The notes beneath the pieces were generated by a model that did not search any database, had not been told where the DNA came from, and saw only the letters and a list, made by a program, of their open reading frames with translations. This document shows positions 10,398-26,149 of a DNA stretch of 64,000 nucleotides, one piece after another (within the stretch, counting starts at the first letter, position 1; every line of letters starts with the position of its first letter). Both the position numbers and the translations under genes were made by a program. The stretch covers positions 3,958,609 through 4,022,608 of the forward strand of contig NC_019863.2 of assembly GCF_002234675.1 (NCBI RefSeq), written 5' to 3'. The stretch is from Oryzias latipes (Eukaryota; Chordata; Actinopteri; Beloniformes; Adrianichthyidae).

Positions 10398-13143
10398 CAG
10401 TGGTGGGCCGTCAGGGCCTTCAAGGCCTTCTCTGAAGGCCTAAAAAATATATGAATCAAGTGTTAATTATATTTCGCCCATGCATACTTATTAAATCATT
10501 CCAAATGGTCTGTCCATTCCCTTTTATTGTGTTTATGATGGTTATGCTGCTTCCAGACAGACGTATTTTCACATTGCAGCATTTACAGTTTTTCTCAGTC
10601 GCTTTAGTACAATTCTCAGATCAGAATGAAATTCCCAAAACTATTTGTTCAATCTTCACATCATGATGTCACTTGTGCACATCATATAAGCAGTTTCTCA
10701 CTTCTTTGAACAAGTTGTAATTGCTTTGGTACATCCATGCAAATGATTATGTACAATTCTCTGCTCTTTGCTACATTATCAATTGTTTATGTCATGTTGA
10801 TCAAAATGTATTATATAGTTCACTGTGCAATAGTCTTACTCCTCAAAACACAGAGTCATTAGTTCATCGTATAAGTCATTAACTGCAAAATGGTTGACCA
10901 AGTTGTCACAATGTGACAAACATATTTCACTGCATTGCAAGAGAGGATATTCGCTGTGATGTGGATGAGAATTTGTGGCCTAACATACAGGAACGACTAG
11001 AGGTGTAGGAAGACCACATCAATTCCTACTGCACTGCCTGGACTGTTGGACAGAATATTGTCCTATCTTTTTTTTCCCTTTGTGTTACTGTTTGCAGTGA
11101 GTTTTTTTTCTATGTTGGGATGACATGGTCTGTCAACAAATTACAATATGAACAATAAAAGTGTAAATGTGAATTTTGTCCAGTCTCTTGCAATCAAACA
11201 GAAAAGGAGTAACTTACATTTTACAATATTTGTCATCAAAACTTTAGCCATAGTTTACATCAGAACCTCCCTCTAAAGTACACAGTTATATTGACAACAT
11301 GAATAAGTCATTTGACTGTCTTGTTTGTAGACAACGCCACAAGGACTTGACATTCTGATGGCCCTGACATGTTCAATGACATAAAGACTTAGTTTTTAGA
11401 GATGAACTAAAGATTTTGAGCAAGTTACAGGCTTTTGCAAGAAATCCATAGTGTTTTGCTGTTTGTACAAATTGTTTTGAGAAATATACACACGTATTTG
11501 CAAACTTCAATTCTGATCTGAGAATTGTACTAAAGCGACTGAGAAAAACTGTAACCAATTGCATTTCAGCTGTCCTTTGCTGCCAGGCAGGCTCAGAGCT
11601 AAAGAGGTCTTTATAACTCGATTTGAAGGCCCTGTAATGCAAAATCATTGTCGGTCATTCATTTCTTTCAACCAATCAGATTTTGAGTTGGTGTCAGCAG
11701 GGCCTTCTAGCAGGTTGCAACGTCACAGTTTTTAGACCTTCTGATTGGACAGAAGTTTCAGGAATACAGAAAAAATTTCCCACATGCAGCCTTGTCCAGT
11801 TTGACTCAGAGCCACGGAGCACTCTTTGATCCGTCTCAGTTAAAAACAGAGCTGACTGTAATGTACTCCATGGATGATTTTACAGGAAAATCTCTCACTG
11901 ATCTCCTCGACTTCCTTCATTAGAAAAATCTGAGTGAATCATAAAGCAGCCGTACAGATTTGTGTGTCTGTCAAGCGGACATTTTCAGCTCTAAAGCGAA
12001 TTCAAACCTTCGCAGAAACACAACTAGACAGACTGGGCTCTCTGCACTGGCACTGATGGAACAGCAAAGGACTTCTGGAAGGAACTGAAGACGATGATCT
12101 ACATCAGTGTTTTTCAACCAGTGTGCCGTGGGAGATGGTCAGGTGTGCCGTGGGAAATTGCCCTCATTAACTGATCTAAAAACATTTTCCATCTCCAGGA
12201 AATCAGCTCTTTGTTCATTCAAACAGGCCCTGATAAAAAACTGAGTAGTTAGGAATATGAAAGATCATAAAATACTTTTTTCTTTTTGTTTATTTGATTC
12301 TATTAAAGACATTTTAATAAGAGTGACGGTACCGCGATTTAGCTCCAACTAAAGCTGTTTGCGGAAAAGTCCCGGCCCTTTAACTGTCTCCGCCAATTAT
12401 TCATGAAGGCTTAATCACATGTCATCAGTCTGACCAATCAGAAGTGGTTAAAGTCTTAACTTCCTTGTTCAGATTCTGCTCATAAAGTCTCTCAGTTCCA
12501 ACAAAAATACCAGCTAAAGCTCGTCTTTAGCGGTGTAGCTTTCCACAGAATCCGGTATCAGACCATGGAACAAGTGAACAAAACCATGAAGCTCAGAGAC
12601 GCTAGTCTTTCTGCCGTTTTGTTGCAGTTTTCACCCTACATCTCCCAAAATGCATTGGGTTAAAGTGACACAATGAGTCTTCTTTGTTAAACGTCTTGAA
12701 ACCACAACGAACACAAATCGTTTTTTAAATTTTCTAACTTAACTTTTATTTCAACTTTTAGAAAAAACAGCTGCAACTTCCTTCTTTTTCTGCCACAATT
12801 ATCACAAAAATGCCCGTAAGATTGCGGGGGGCGGGGGGGGGGGGGGGGGCTGTAGATCAATACAGACTATGAGTTTCTGCTTTTATTTTCTTTTTTTCTT
12901 TTTGGATGTTCCAAATGTATGTGGTTGTTTTCAATGTTTTTTGCTGGCTGTAGTTACACAACGAGATTTTTTTTTTACAGTTTTGTTTATTCAGTTTATT
13001 AAGAGGCATTTATTGTTGCTACAGGAATTTTCAGTATGCAATGCAAAGCTCGTTTCTGCATCATAAAATGGTTAACGAGGGGTTGAGTGATTCGGACTTA
13101 GCACGACTGAAGGCCCAGGTGAGTAATGTACGGTCCGCCACTG
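10398..13143. mobile_element. hAT-like nonautonomous DNA transposon
   Basis: The ends are CAGTGGTGGGCCGT (left) and the complement of CAGTGGCGGACCGT (right), a 14-bp terminal inverted repeat with two mismatches. The flanks are TTAGGCGT (10,390-10,397) and TTAAGTGT (13,144-13,151), both derivable from the SINE sequence TTAGGTGT, so they are a decayed 8-bp target duplication as expected for hAT elements. No transposase frame survives. A mariner copy (10,586-11,551) and a poly-G run (12,826-12,850) lie inside. AGTGTTTTTCAACC with GTGTGCCGTGGGA near 12,107-12,165 suggests another, older insert. Confidence 0.75.
10586..11551 (+). mobile_element. Tc1/mariner-superfamily element, copy B, transposase decayed
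   Basis: It starts CAGTTTTTCTCAGTCGC and ends GCGACTGAGAAAAACTG, flanked by TA at 10,584-10,585 and 11,552-11,553. It is the inverted counterpart of the element at 7,317-8,280, nearly the same throughout (966 versus 964 bp). The transposase remnant near 10,940-11,010 reads DVDENLWPNIQERLEV before a stop. It sits inside the hAT element. Confidence 0.8.
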
Positions 13144-13390
13144 TTAAGTGTTAATGTGAGACTGTGCTCCTGAAAAAACAGACTGGTGATCTGTTCAGGG
13201 TGTTCTACCCATTCGCCCAACTGGGATAGGCTCCAGCAACCCCATGACCCAGAAAGGGATTCAGCGGTTCTGAAGTGGTTGGATGGCATTAATTGTTGCT
13301 TAACTCTGCCCTCTTGTGGGGAAAGCTTTAAACACATACGTTATTATAAAGAGACTAACGTCTGTGTGGCTTTAACCCTTGTTTAACCCT

Positions 13391-13579
13391 TTAACCCTTG
13401 TGCATTGACGTGTTCTCCCTATCATGACAAAGGTGGATAAAGGTGGAAAGATTTCATGTAATCCATGGACACCAGTGAAGATCACAAATCATTGAAAAAA
13501 AAAGGTTCAGAGCATTGTCTAGTGGGTCTAGATGACCCAACTGCCAATGTTAAAGTGCCTAGGATAGCACAAGGGTTAA
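13391..13579. mobile_element. TTAA-flanked MITE (piggyBac-like), copy 1
   Basis: The ends are CCCTTGTGC and GCACAAGGG, each immediately flanked by TTAA (13,391-13,394 and 13,576-13,579). The interior contains ATCCATGGACACCAGTGAAG and TGGGTCTAGATGACCC. Inverted copies lie at 47,691-47,892 and 49,196-49,400. TTAA duplication and CCC ends fit the piggyBac type. No protein is encoded. Confidence 0.75.
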
Positions 13580-15280
13580 AGTCAGTAAGTAGCAGGTGGA
13601 AACAGATCCTACAGAAAATGAGTTTATTTGTAATACAGAGGGATTTTCTTGTTCATCTTACATCACATACAGATGTCTACATGCATTCCTCTTTTAAACA
13701 CCGTCTTTTGACTGTTTATGTATCTGTTTGTGTCACTACAATGGTACAGAATGAATAAAAGTTTTTCATCCCCGCCTAAATGATTTTTTTAAAAATATTT
13801 CACAGATACAGACTACATTGAAGTTTCTTTAAACCAAAACCACCAGATATGGATTCCGATTACCATAAAAAGTCATCCAAAAACTTAAACCAAAGGTTTT
13901 CCCTTGTAGATGTGAGGAGTGATGTAAAACTTGCCTTTTGAAGGTGGTGAGTAAAAACCTGCACATTAATCTATACAAACATTGAGAGTGAAAACTCGAA
14001 CCAAGCTGAATGACAGGAAAAGAGCAATAAATATAAGGCCACCATAGACCAAATGATCATGTTTATGAAAAAGTAAAGCTGGATAGTGAAGTTTGATGTA
14101 TTCAGAGTGTTATATGGCACAAGAAAATCCTTTTTAGTGACATGAGTTGGCGGATGTTGCTGGTATCAGCCGTGAGGCGTGAGTGCTAGTGGCTTCCTGC
14201 AAACTACAACACCTCCATAGTGATCTGTCAACCCTGCTTACCATGTCATTACAATGGAGACAGGAAATGACTACGCGTCGAGCCACATGAACATAATCAC
14301 TGGCATTTATAGATTCATCCACAACATTCACATTCATTAACAAAGAGTGCCAAGACACGGCAGGACAAACACAAGTGAGAGCAACCTGATGCACTTTGAG
14401 TGTAGATACGCAAAAAGCCAGAAAAACAGCAGCAGCTTCAGTCGTCTACTTTGATATGGGTTGACGTATGTCATTTAATTTTACAGCTAGAATGATTTTC
14501 CTCTGTTGTTTTAATGCACGGAGTGGAGCTTTGGTTAGTGTCTGCATCCCAATGTGAAGAAGATGATAAAAAATCCACAAACAGCACTCATGCATTTCTA
14601 ATGAAGGAGGACTATAATGCCTTAGCATGCCAGGCAAACCAGGAAATACTGAGCTTTTGAAATATTTAGAGGGGCCTCTTCTGCTGTTCAGGGAGTCACA
14701 ACGGGAGTAGAAACAGAACACAGATATCAGAAAAGTTCCAAAAGTTGGCAGTAAAAGAAGGTTTCGTTTTGCAGTTAGCGGTACGCAGGTTTGCTCATGA
14801 ACAGTAAGCAGATTTAGAGGTGGCATGATTCTGTGTGATTGTTCTCTAACAAGATTCTGTTACCATGCAGGCAAATAAAAAATAAAAAAGTATAGGTGCA
14901 ACTGACAAGGCTGAAGCTAACATGGAGACGTTTAAATAAAGAGCAATCAGTGGATTCATACACGACCGGGCACAGCACCTGGAAACTGACATACATTACA
15001 CGGCACCGAAACACAAGAGGGGACAGAGGAAAAGGAATCACCGACTGATACTGGATGAGTGTCTGTATGCTGTCATTATAAACATGAAAATATGCTTTAA
15101 CATCCACTGTCAGAAACAGAGCAAAAATAAAGGGTTTACTTTGTCCAAGATCTTGGTTGATGATGCATCTATCACTCAAAAACCCCTGAAATCAATCCGC
15201 CCCCTCCACCCCACAAACAAAGGAAAGAAGTTGAACTAGTTTGGCTGCTGGCATTTCTTTCCCCACCCCCACATTTCTTC
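13580..15280 (-). other. Probable arf3 3' untranslated region and flank
   Basis: No repeat family was recognised here, in contrast to both sides. Downstream of the arf3 stop on the minus strand, a candidate AATAAA polyadenylation signal (complement of 13,623-13,628) would give a 3' UTR of about 1.65 kb. Its use is inferred. The 86- and 126-codon frames inside have no recognisable domain. Confidence 0.35.
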
Positions 15281-19274
<3,994 letters not shown>

Positions 19275-20779
19275 TTAGAGGAGCTTTGGACCCTTCAGTG
19301 TTATGACTGGCGTTGTGGTCCTGGGTTGTCCTTCAAAGATCAATGAGCTAAAAGAAACCAGAGAAATAAAACTAAGTAAATAAAGAAACCAAACATTTAA
19401 AATTGGTCAAATAATGATGTTAACATCACCAACAATCCAGTAGACTAACTTCTAGGGAGTCTTTCTCACTTTTGCAAAGGAGAAATGTAAAATTGTTGCC
19501 ATTGTGCATGCACACAATTATGGCAGGTGCAGAGCTGTATTACCCGCCCACAGTCATTTTCAATGAAGATGATGGAGATGAGTGCCTCTGCCATGACTCC
19601 AGGCTACTGTGCAATCTGTTCAGGCCTTTTTGTTGTTTTTTCTCTTCTTCTAGAAATCAGAGCTTGGAAAAACACAAATCCCTCACAGCTAGGCCTAAAT
19701 TAACAAGATGCTTCATACATTTTGCAAAATACTGTCACCTGACATAGATCAGATTCATTTCGAACACACACTGGATGTGTATTTGTGGTCAGTGGTATTC
19801 AGCAAAATGTGTTTGGGATTCATTGAATCTAAAAATACAAAAAAAACGCAAGGAAGCAAACAAATGATTATAAGAATTTCCTGGTCTCTCCTCATTTTAA
19901 AGTAACAAATATTTATAAAATCATGCCATTTGTTATATTAACATTAATTCAATACCACTTTATATTGTAACAGCTAATTTAATATGATTATGTAATGCAA
20001 TTACAAAAAACTGTTTTATTTTAAGTTGAGGAATCGAAATGATTATCAATAAAGTATTGGTAGTTTTCTATATATTGATTTAAAGAGAGTCTTCAAAAGA
20101 ATCTTTCTGCATAATAATGTCTAAATGTTAAGATCACATCAGTTACTGATAAAAACAACAAAAAGGTCATTTAAAGTTTTAAATCACGATGGTAAATGCT
20201 CCTGGTGTGAATTTCACAGGTTAGTCTGTGGCGTTCGCGGTGGCTCTGTCCATGGTGCTGAAGAGGAGGATCCTCCCGCCCGGAGTCCAGAGCCTCCCGT
20301 CCCGCTGCCGTGTCTGACCACAGCACCACAGCTGACTCCCCTGGACGGAGATGCTGTGTGGGAGGAGGCCCGAAGATGTTCTCCCAGCTCCTCAGGTTAG
20401 CTCGGGATGCTACGTTAGGTAACCTCACAGCCACCCGGACGATCATTCCGGGAACCCAAATCTAGACCCTTTAACGGAATGCACACCTGAGCACGTCCGC
20501 CTGTGACGCACACATTTCTTTTTACACTTCGAGTTGTGTTACCGGGACCGTGAGACGTGACTAGTGACCGTTTATGCTGTAGGATGATCTGGACCGTTCT
20601 GGTCTGCCTCATTCATCCTCTCGTGCTCTCGGAACAACAGCGGGCATCCCAGGAACGGGCGCGTTAGCCGAAACAATCCGGGACGTACGCAATGACAACC
20701 GACTAAAAAAATCCTTCCAAGATCATTCGATCATCTGCGACAACCTCCGTGATTCGGTGCTCACCGTGTTGATGGAGCA

Positions 20780-20890
20780 AGCGTCCTCACCTTCTCAGCA
20801 GTCGTCTACTAAATATCACGAGATCTTCCGGAAGCTTTCATTGGATCTGTGCTGGAGAAGTCTCGCGATAGTACAGGATATTGAAAATAG
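20780..20890 (-). promoter_or_regulatory. arf3: arf3 core promoter and noncoding exon 1
   Basis: On the minus strand a strong donor GAAG|GTGAGGAC ends a probable noncoding exon at 20,791. Just upstream lie a palindromic ETS site CTTCCGGAAG (20,825-20,834) and TCTCGCGA (20,861-20,868), one base short of the TCTCGCGAGA element common in vertebrate housekeeping promoters. The region is CpG-rich (20,230-20,880) and has no clear TATA box. This fits a broadly expressed gene. The start site is inferred. Confidence 0.6.
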
Positions 20891-21094
20891 CAGTTGAGAC
20901 ATTTTCTTCTTAAACGTTTCTTTGTGCGTTTGTGGCTTTTTTAAAATAGTTCTCTTTTCCTCTCCCTTTCTTTGTGAAACTTTGTTTGTTTAAATGCTTT
21001 AAATGTGTTGAGTTCCAAGGTATTGCTTTTTCTGTTCAGAATTTCAATTAAACTCTTGGCCATTTTTTTAAATACATAATGGACTTTACTGCTG

Positions 21095-21568
21095 TCACGG
21101 TGAGGTGGCTCGAGAGCCGGTAGGACCCAGAATGCAGAGGCGGAGGCACACTGTTCAAGGGCAAGTGGTTTAATTACAAACAAAGGGCGCTGCCGAGCAG
21201 GATGACAAAACCAAAAAACAAAAACTCACTGTGACGTGGCATGAGACAAGGAACAAGGAACGAGGAACATGGCATGGCATGGCATGGCATGGCATGGCAT
21301 GGCATGGCATGGCATGGCATGGCATGGCATGGCATGGCATGAACACCGGAACAGGAATAATGGACCAACACAGGAGGAAGGCAGAGACAAGACTTATATA
21401 CAGACAGGGCAGACAAAACACAGGTGGACACGATCAGGGCAGATGGGGACCAAAGGAAGTAAAACTCAAGAAACCAGACAAGACAGGAGACTTTCAAAAT
21501 AAAACAGGAAACAGAAACAAGACAGAACAAGGACCAAAAACAAGACAACAAGTTCAAATCATGACAAC
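21095..21568. repeat. Interspersed repeat with TGTCAYG ends and CATGG pentanucleotide array
   Basis: It begins TGTCACGGTGAGGTGG and ends AAATCATGACA, so the two ends are a short inverted repeat. GACCCAGAATGCAGAGG near the left is typical of a fish repeat. An uninterrupted array of about 14 ATGGC units sits at 21,269-21,341. The frames across it (Trp-His-Gly-Met-Ala or Met-Pro-Cys-His-Ala repeats) are artefacts. Confidence 0.55.
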
Positions 21569-21599
21569 TGCTTTCCGTGCTGCATGTAAACAAACGTTT

Positions 21600-22865
21600 A
21601 TTTTCTCAACTAAGATTCAAAATATGATTCAGTATGTGTTTCTTTTTATTTAATCTCTGATACTGTCAGTATTCTGTTACAGAAACCTCTGACATTTAAT
21701 TACCATTTTTTAATTATTTTAATGTTATCTAAACCTACTTTACTTTCATTAAAACTACTTTATCCTCCTTAGCTCCCGTTTTTTACTCTTCTCTCAATAA
21801 TGAAGGAGTCCTACCCCTCCCAAAATAGCTGCTGGAACTGCTATACTGAAAGAAGTCCAATCTTTACAGTTTCCTTCCCATCTAATCTGTTCCTCTTCTC
21901 CAATAAAAATAAAAATAATATGAAACCTTTGTTCTCAGCTTTGTGCCAGACTATTATTCAATAATCCTAATAGGAGGATCCTGGCTGGGTTTTGGCCTTA
22001 ACATTCTACTAACTGCCTTGTGAAAAATTACCAATGATCCCATTCTAGCAGGGATTCTTGTCCCCTATCAGCTCTCAATCCTTCTTTATCTTAATATAAC
22101 CTTCAATGGTATTTCACACTCCCTGCTCCTGGATAGACCACTAATCACCAGGATCACTGACACAAACTCCAACTCACTAAAAACTAGACACTGCTTTTCA
22201 CTAACAAGGACAGTCCCAAACTCGCCCCTCATCCCTGGCTGATCTCCTCCCACTCGTCCATCTGCCCACACACTCAGATTCTGCTCATCTGCTCAGATCA
22301 CCGTCCCGTCTGTTCGCCGCACTAATAACAGAGGAGAGCGATCAGATGCACTGCCTCCCCCAGGTTAAAATTCACTCCCCTCTGATGACAGCAATATCAG
22401 TTCATTTTCAGTAATTGATACAAAACTCTAAACTTGTTTTTTTAGGCTTTCCATCTCGTCATAAGTCATACATTTGTACATTCAGCACTGACTGTGAACA
22501 ATTTGTCTGATAATGCTTTCTCAAAGCCTCTTGGATAAAGGCGAGACATCTTTTGTCCAGATGATCTTTGTCTGCCATCAAAATGATTTTTATTTTGTTA
22601 TTATTTTAAAATAAAAACTCATGCAATGACCAATAGAGTTCAATGCGATTTTTTTTATTGCTATCCACTAAGATGAAAAAACAAGGTTTATATTTCTCTT
22701 CTCACTCTCCACGAGTAGTTTCTCAGTCCAAGCTCGGGTCTTCTACCAGAGGGAAATTGAGGGTCCTGCCTGTATCTTTGCTTTTCAGCACGGCACATTT
22801 CTGGACTGAGATGTCTTTCCAGTGATTGGCTATAGCCACTCCTCCAGTTCAGGGGTTTTTGGCCT
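21600..22865. other. Intergenic, nothing recognised
   Basis: Mostly AT-rich sequence with no splice-bounded exon, RNA gene or clear repeat ends that I can identify. Confidence 0.35.
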
Positions 22866-22888
22866 GAGTGCTCCAATCTCTACGGGAA

Positions 22889-23078
22889 ACACTAGCTGCG
22901 TTTCCATTGACAATGAAATTAAGGCAAATTGGATTTGTAATAAATTCGCCTCATGGAAAAACAACCATTTCAAAAGAACTAACATTTGACAAAAACAAAG
23001 TTTTGCACTTGGAGGAGGTGGTTTTTGAGGCTATTGAAATGCCATATTTCTCAAAACTGTAATGGAAACACGTTTTCC
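22889..23078. repeat. Short MITE-like element with CGTTTCCATT ends
   Basis: The left end CTGCGTTTCCATTGACAATG and right end GTAATGGAAACACG are inverted relative to each other, around about 190 bp of AT-rich DNA. This is the usual shape of a small nonautonomous DNA element; the superfamily is not assigned. Confidence 0.45.
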
Positions 23079-23484
23079 AAATTAAATGAGTCACGTGACC
23101 AACAACTGGATGGTAATGTGCTTCTTTGTAGGAACTGGCTGCCTTGAGCACTGCATAGTGGATGCCACAAGAGGTCCGACAGCATTACACAGCTCAACAG
23201 AAGTTGAACACGCCATGTCAAATTGTTGGATCCACAGCTCCTCTGTAAAATTACCAACAACGATTTTTTTTAAATGGCATGGCTACCTGTTCAAGAGAAT
23301 GCCAAGAGTATACAAAGCAGGAATCAAAGCAAAAGGTGTCCACTATGAAGAACCTGCAATATGACATATTTTCAGTTGTTTCACATGTTTTTGTTATGTA
23401 TATAATTCTACATGTGTTAATTCATAGTTTTGATGCCTTCAGGGTGAATCTATAATTTTCATAGTCATGATAATAAAGAAAGCT

Positions 23485-23633
<149 letters not shown>

Positions 23634-24462
23634 AAGGAAGTCTTAAGATTTCTTTTTTTTTCATGTTTTCCACACTTAAATGTTTCCTATCATCAAGCAC
23701 ATTTAAATATCAAAGACAACATAAGTAACAATAAAATGCTGTTTTCAAATGATTTTTTTTTATTATTGAGGGAGAAAAGAATTTAAACCTTGTTGCCTTG
23801 AGTGAAGAACTGATTCCCCTTTCTTCTAAAACAAACTTATCTGTGGTTTATCAAACCCAGAGTTCAGATTTTCTGGCCACACCAAGCCTGATGCTGCCAC
23901 ACCTGGCTCAATCCAGTTATTAGGAGGTGTATTATGGATGAATAGCAGATACAATGGGAAAGGGAGAGGAAAGGATGATATCTATTCAGTATAGAAGATA
24001 AGGTAAGGACAGGTATGCATCTTAGATTACCAGAGATCATCCTCATAATAGCACGATTGAGGATGTAACACAGCCTTAAACAATACATTAAATTTAATAG
24101 GTAAGCATCCAACTGGTATGTGTGGTTGCGGGAAAGGGTAAGAATCAGTGGAGCACATTTTGCGTACCTGTGAACTGTACGGGGAAGAAAGAAGACACCT
24201 GGAGGATATTCGGTTGCCAGAGGGAGAGTTGCTCAGTTTGAGGAGGCTTTTGGCAGGGCAGCAAAGTTTCAATTGTTATTGGTTTTTTGAAGAGAACTGG
24301 ACTGTTGAGTAGAATATAGTTTTTTTTTAATTAGTTAGGTAGTCCCCCACTCTGACTCACACTCCAACACAGTAGGTGGCGGTAATGCACATCGGTGTTG
24401 GTGCCTCCCGCCATTTAAACAAAAAGAAATAGAAGTAAAGTAGACCAAAAGATCCTCTGAAC

Positions 24463-26084
24463 CAGGGGTGTCAAACATCAAACATCTGGGTGCCCGCCAG
24501 ATGGTTTAATCCGGCCTATTCACGAAGGGTAAGAATTATAAGGATGTTTAAAAAACAAGCACGTCTCTAGTCCATTCCTGTGGTGAGTTATGATTTTTTA
24601 AAGAAATAACCGAAATGCGCAAATCCACCACTAGAGGGAGCAAAGGTAAAACAAACTAGGTGAGACAGCATATCTCTGCACATATCAAAAGGGAAACCTA
24701 ACAGCTCTGCTTCTGGGTAAGATGTAGTTTGGTTCCTTGTGAGCCTCACCACTGTTACATTGCTATAAGAATGATCAGTAGTGACACCCCAATGACCAAA
24801 ATGTTGGCAAAAAGTAAAAAAGGTTGAAGTGAAGTGCTGAGCTTTCCAGAAAAAATGGAAAGAGTTTTATTTGTTCATGGAGCTGAATGCAAAACCTGCA
24901 TGCTTGGTATGTCATCAACAGGTCACAGTGCTCAGTGAATATGGCTTTCAGCACCACTATGAGACTCGCCATAAAGAAAAGTTTCACCATTTGCAGTTAA
25001 GAAAAGAGAAGATTTACCAACTATTAGCTGGACTGAGAAAATGACCATCTGCATTTACTGCGGCAGTGATGTCAGTGATGGAGCAGTGACAGACACCTTA
25101 AGGCAGACAAGTTGGAGCAAACATCCAAACCATTTTTGGATGGTGAACTTACTGAAAAATGCTGAAGGCTGCCGAAGTCTTGTTCCCAAAAAAGCAGTCG
25201 ATCTTTGCTAACATGAGTCTGTCAAGGATTATGATTACAGATACAACATCTCTGAGGAGACTTGGACGGCCAAATGAAGGAATACAGTCATTTATTGTAT
25301 TTTCGGTCACTGTTGGTGACAGCACCAACATCACAGATGTATACAGCTGTGCATATTTATTAGAAGTGTTAAAGAGACCGTCACAGCGGAGTTTCTTGAG
25401 TTGATGGACACAACAACAGCTGATGACATAGTCAGCTCTCTAGTTACTGTGCTGGACAATGTTGGAGTGAACTGGTCACGTGATGTCAGTCTGGTCACTG
25501 ATGGCGCTCCATCACAGGTCAGGAAGTAGGCAGGTGATGCCACAAAATTTAGACAGCCAACCAGGAAAAGACTCTTGGACATTTAATTGTGTTTTGCACA
25601 CTTGAATGACAGTAAGTCTGTACAGGATCTGAATCCTGATATTGATGGACGGGTGAATTTTCAGGAAAGAAAGGGAGGTTAACTCCAAATTCTTATGTTC
25701 ACAAATGTTTGCAAGTTTGATTTAGTTTAATTTTTCATTGATTTACACATTTACATTTTAGGAAGGGTGTTTCAGTTTTTTCCGTAGCCCCTCTTGAGTT
25801 TAGTATTGGGATTGCTTCAGTGTCAGATGTAAAATATTCAGTCTGTGTAAAATTGAACAAACCAATTTTTTTTAAAGTAAAAAGCATTTTATTTGAGATC
25901 CATTGGCCTCTGTGAATGAATGTGTATGAACAAGTGATTAGGCTACTATGTTGGTTGAGGCAGTTTTTCCAACCGAGTTAAAAAAAAACAAAGCTACTTT
26001 TTGCTTTTCTGTTAGTGGTCCGGCCCATTTTAGATCAGGCGGGTTGAATGTGGCCCCCGATCCAAAATGAGTTTGACACCCCTG
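24463..26084 (+). mobile_element. hAT element relic with GTF2IRD2/ZBED-like transposase remains
   Basis: Perfect 14-bp inverted ends CAGGGGTGTCAAAC and GTTTGACACCCCTG, bracketed by CTCTGAAC (24,455-24,462) and CTCTAAAC (26,085-26,092), an 8-bp hAT duplication with one change. Between about 24,820 and 25,590 broken plus frames encode a BED-type finger (ACLVCHQQVTVLSEYGFQHH with following ETRH), then MLKAAEVLFPKKQSIF, SVTVGDSTNITDV, TTADDI-like and VSLVTDGAPSQV. Their order fits the hAT transposase family from which GTF2IRD2 and related ZBED genes derive. Stops and frame changes make it a pseudogene. Confidence 0.85.
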
Positions 26085-26149
26085 CTCTAAACCTAGACAT
26101 TATGCCAAGATCTAGAGACATTTAGGAACAAATGAGAAACAGTTTTAAA

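Larger units (their letters stand above)
10207..13275 (+). repeat. tRNA-derived SINE split in two by a hAT element
   Basis: The head and body lie at 10,207-10,397 (CTTGCCTCACATCAAGAAGG, B-box GGTTCGAATCC, CTCAAAATCATGC, ending CCCTTAGGCGT). The 3' half resumes at 13,144 (TTAAGTGTTAATGTG, CAGACTGGTGATCTGTTCAG, GGGATAGGCTCCAGCAACCC). The 2.75 kb between them is an inserted DNA transposon. Confidence 0.75.

Noticed and set aside
21231-21653. 140-codon frames with Gly-Met-Ala-Trp-His repeats on either strand
   Set aside because: Produced by the ATGGC pentanucleotide array and flanking repeat.
22868-23364. Frames of 64 and 92 codons as a possible small gene
   Set aside because: The first overlaps a MITE-like inverted repeat; the second has no domain, splice support or promoter context.
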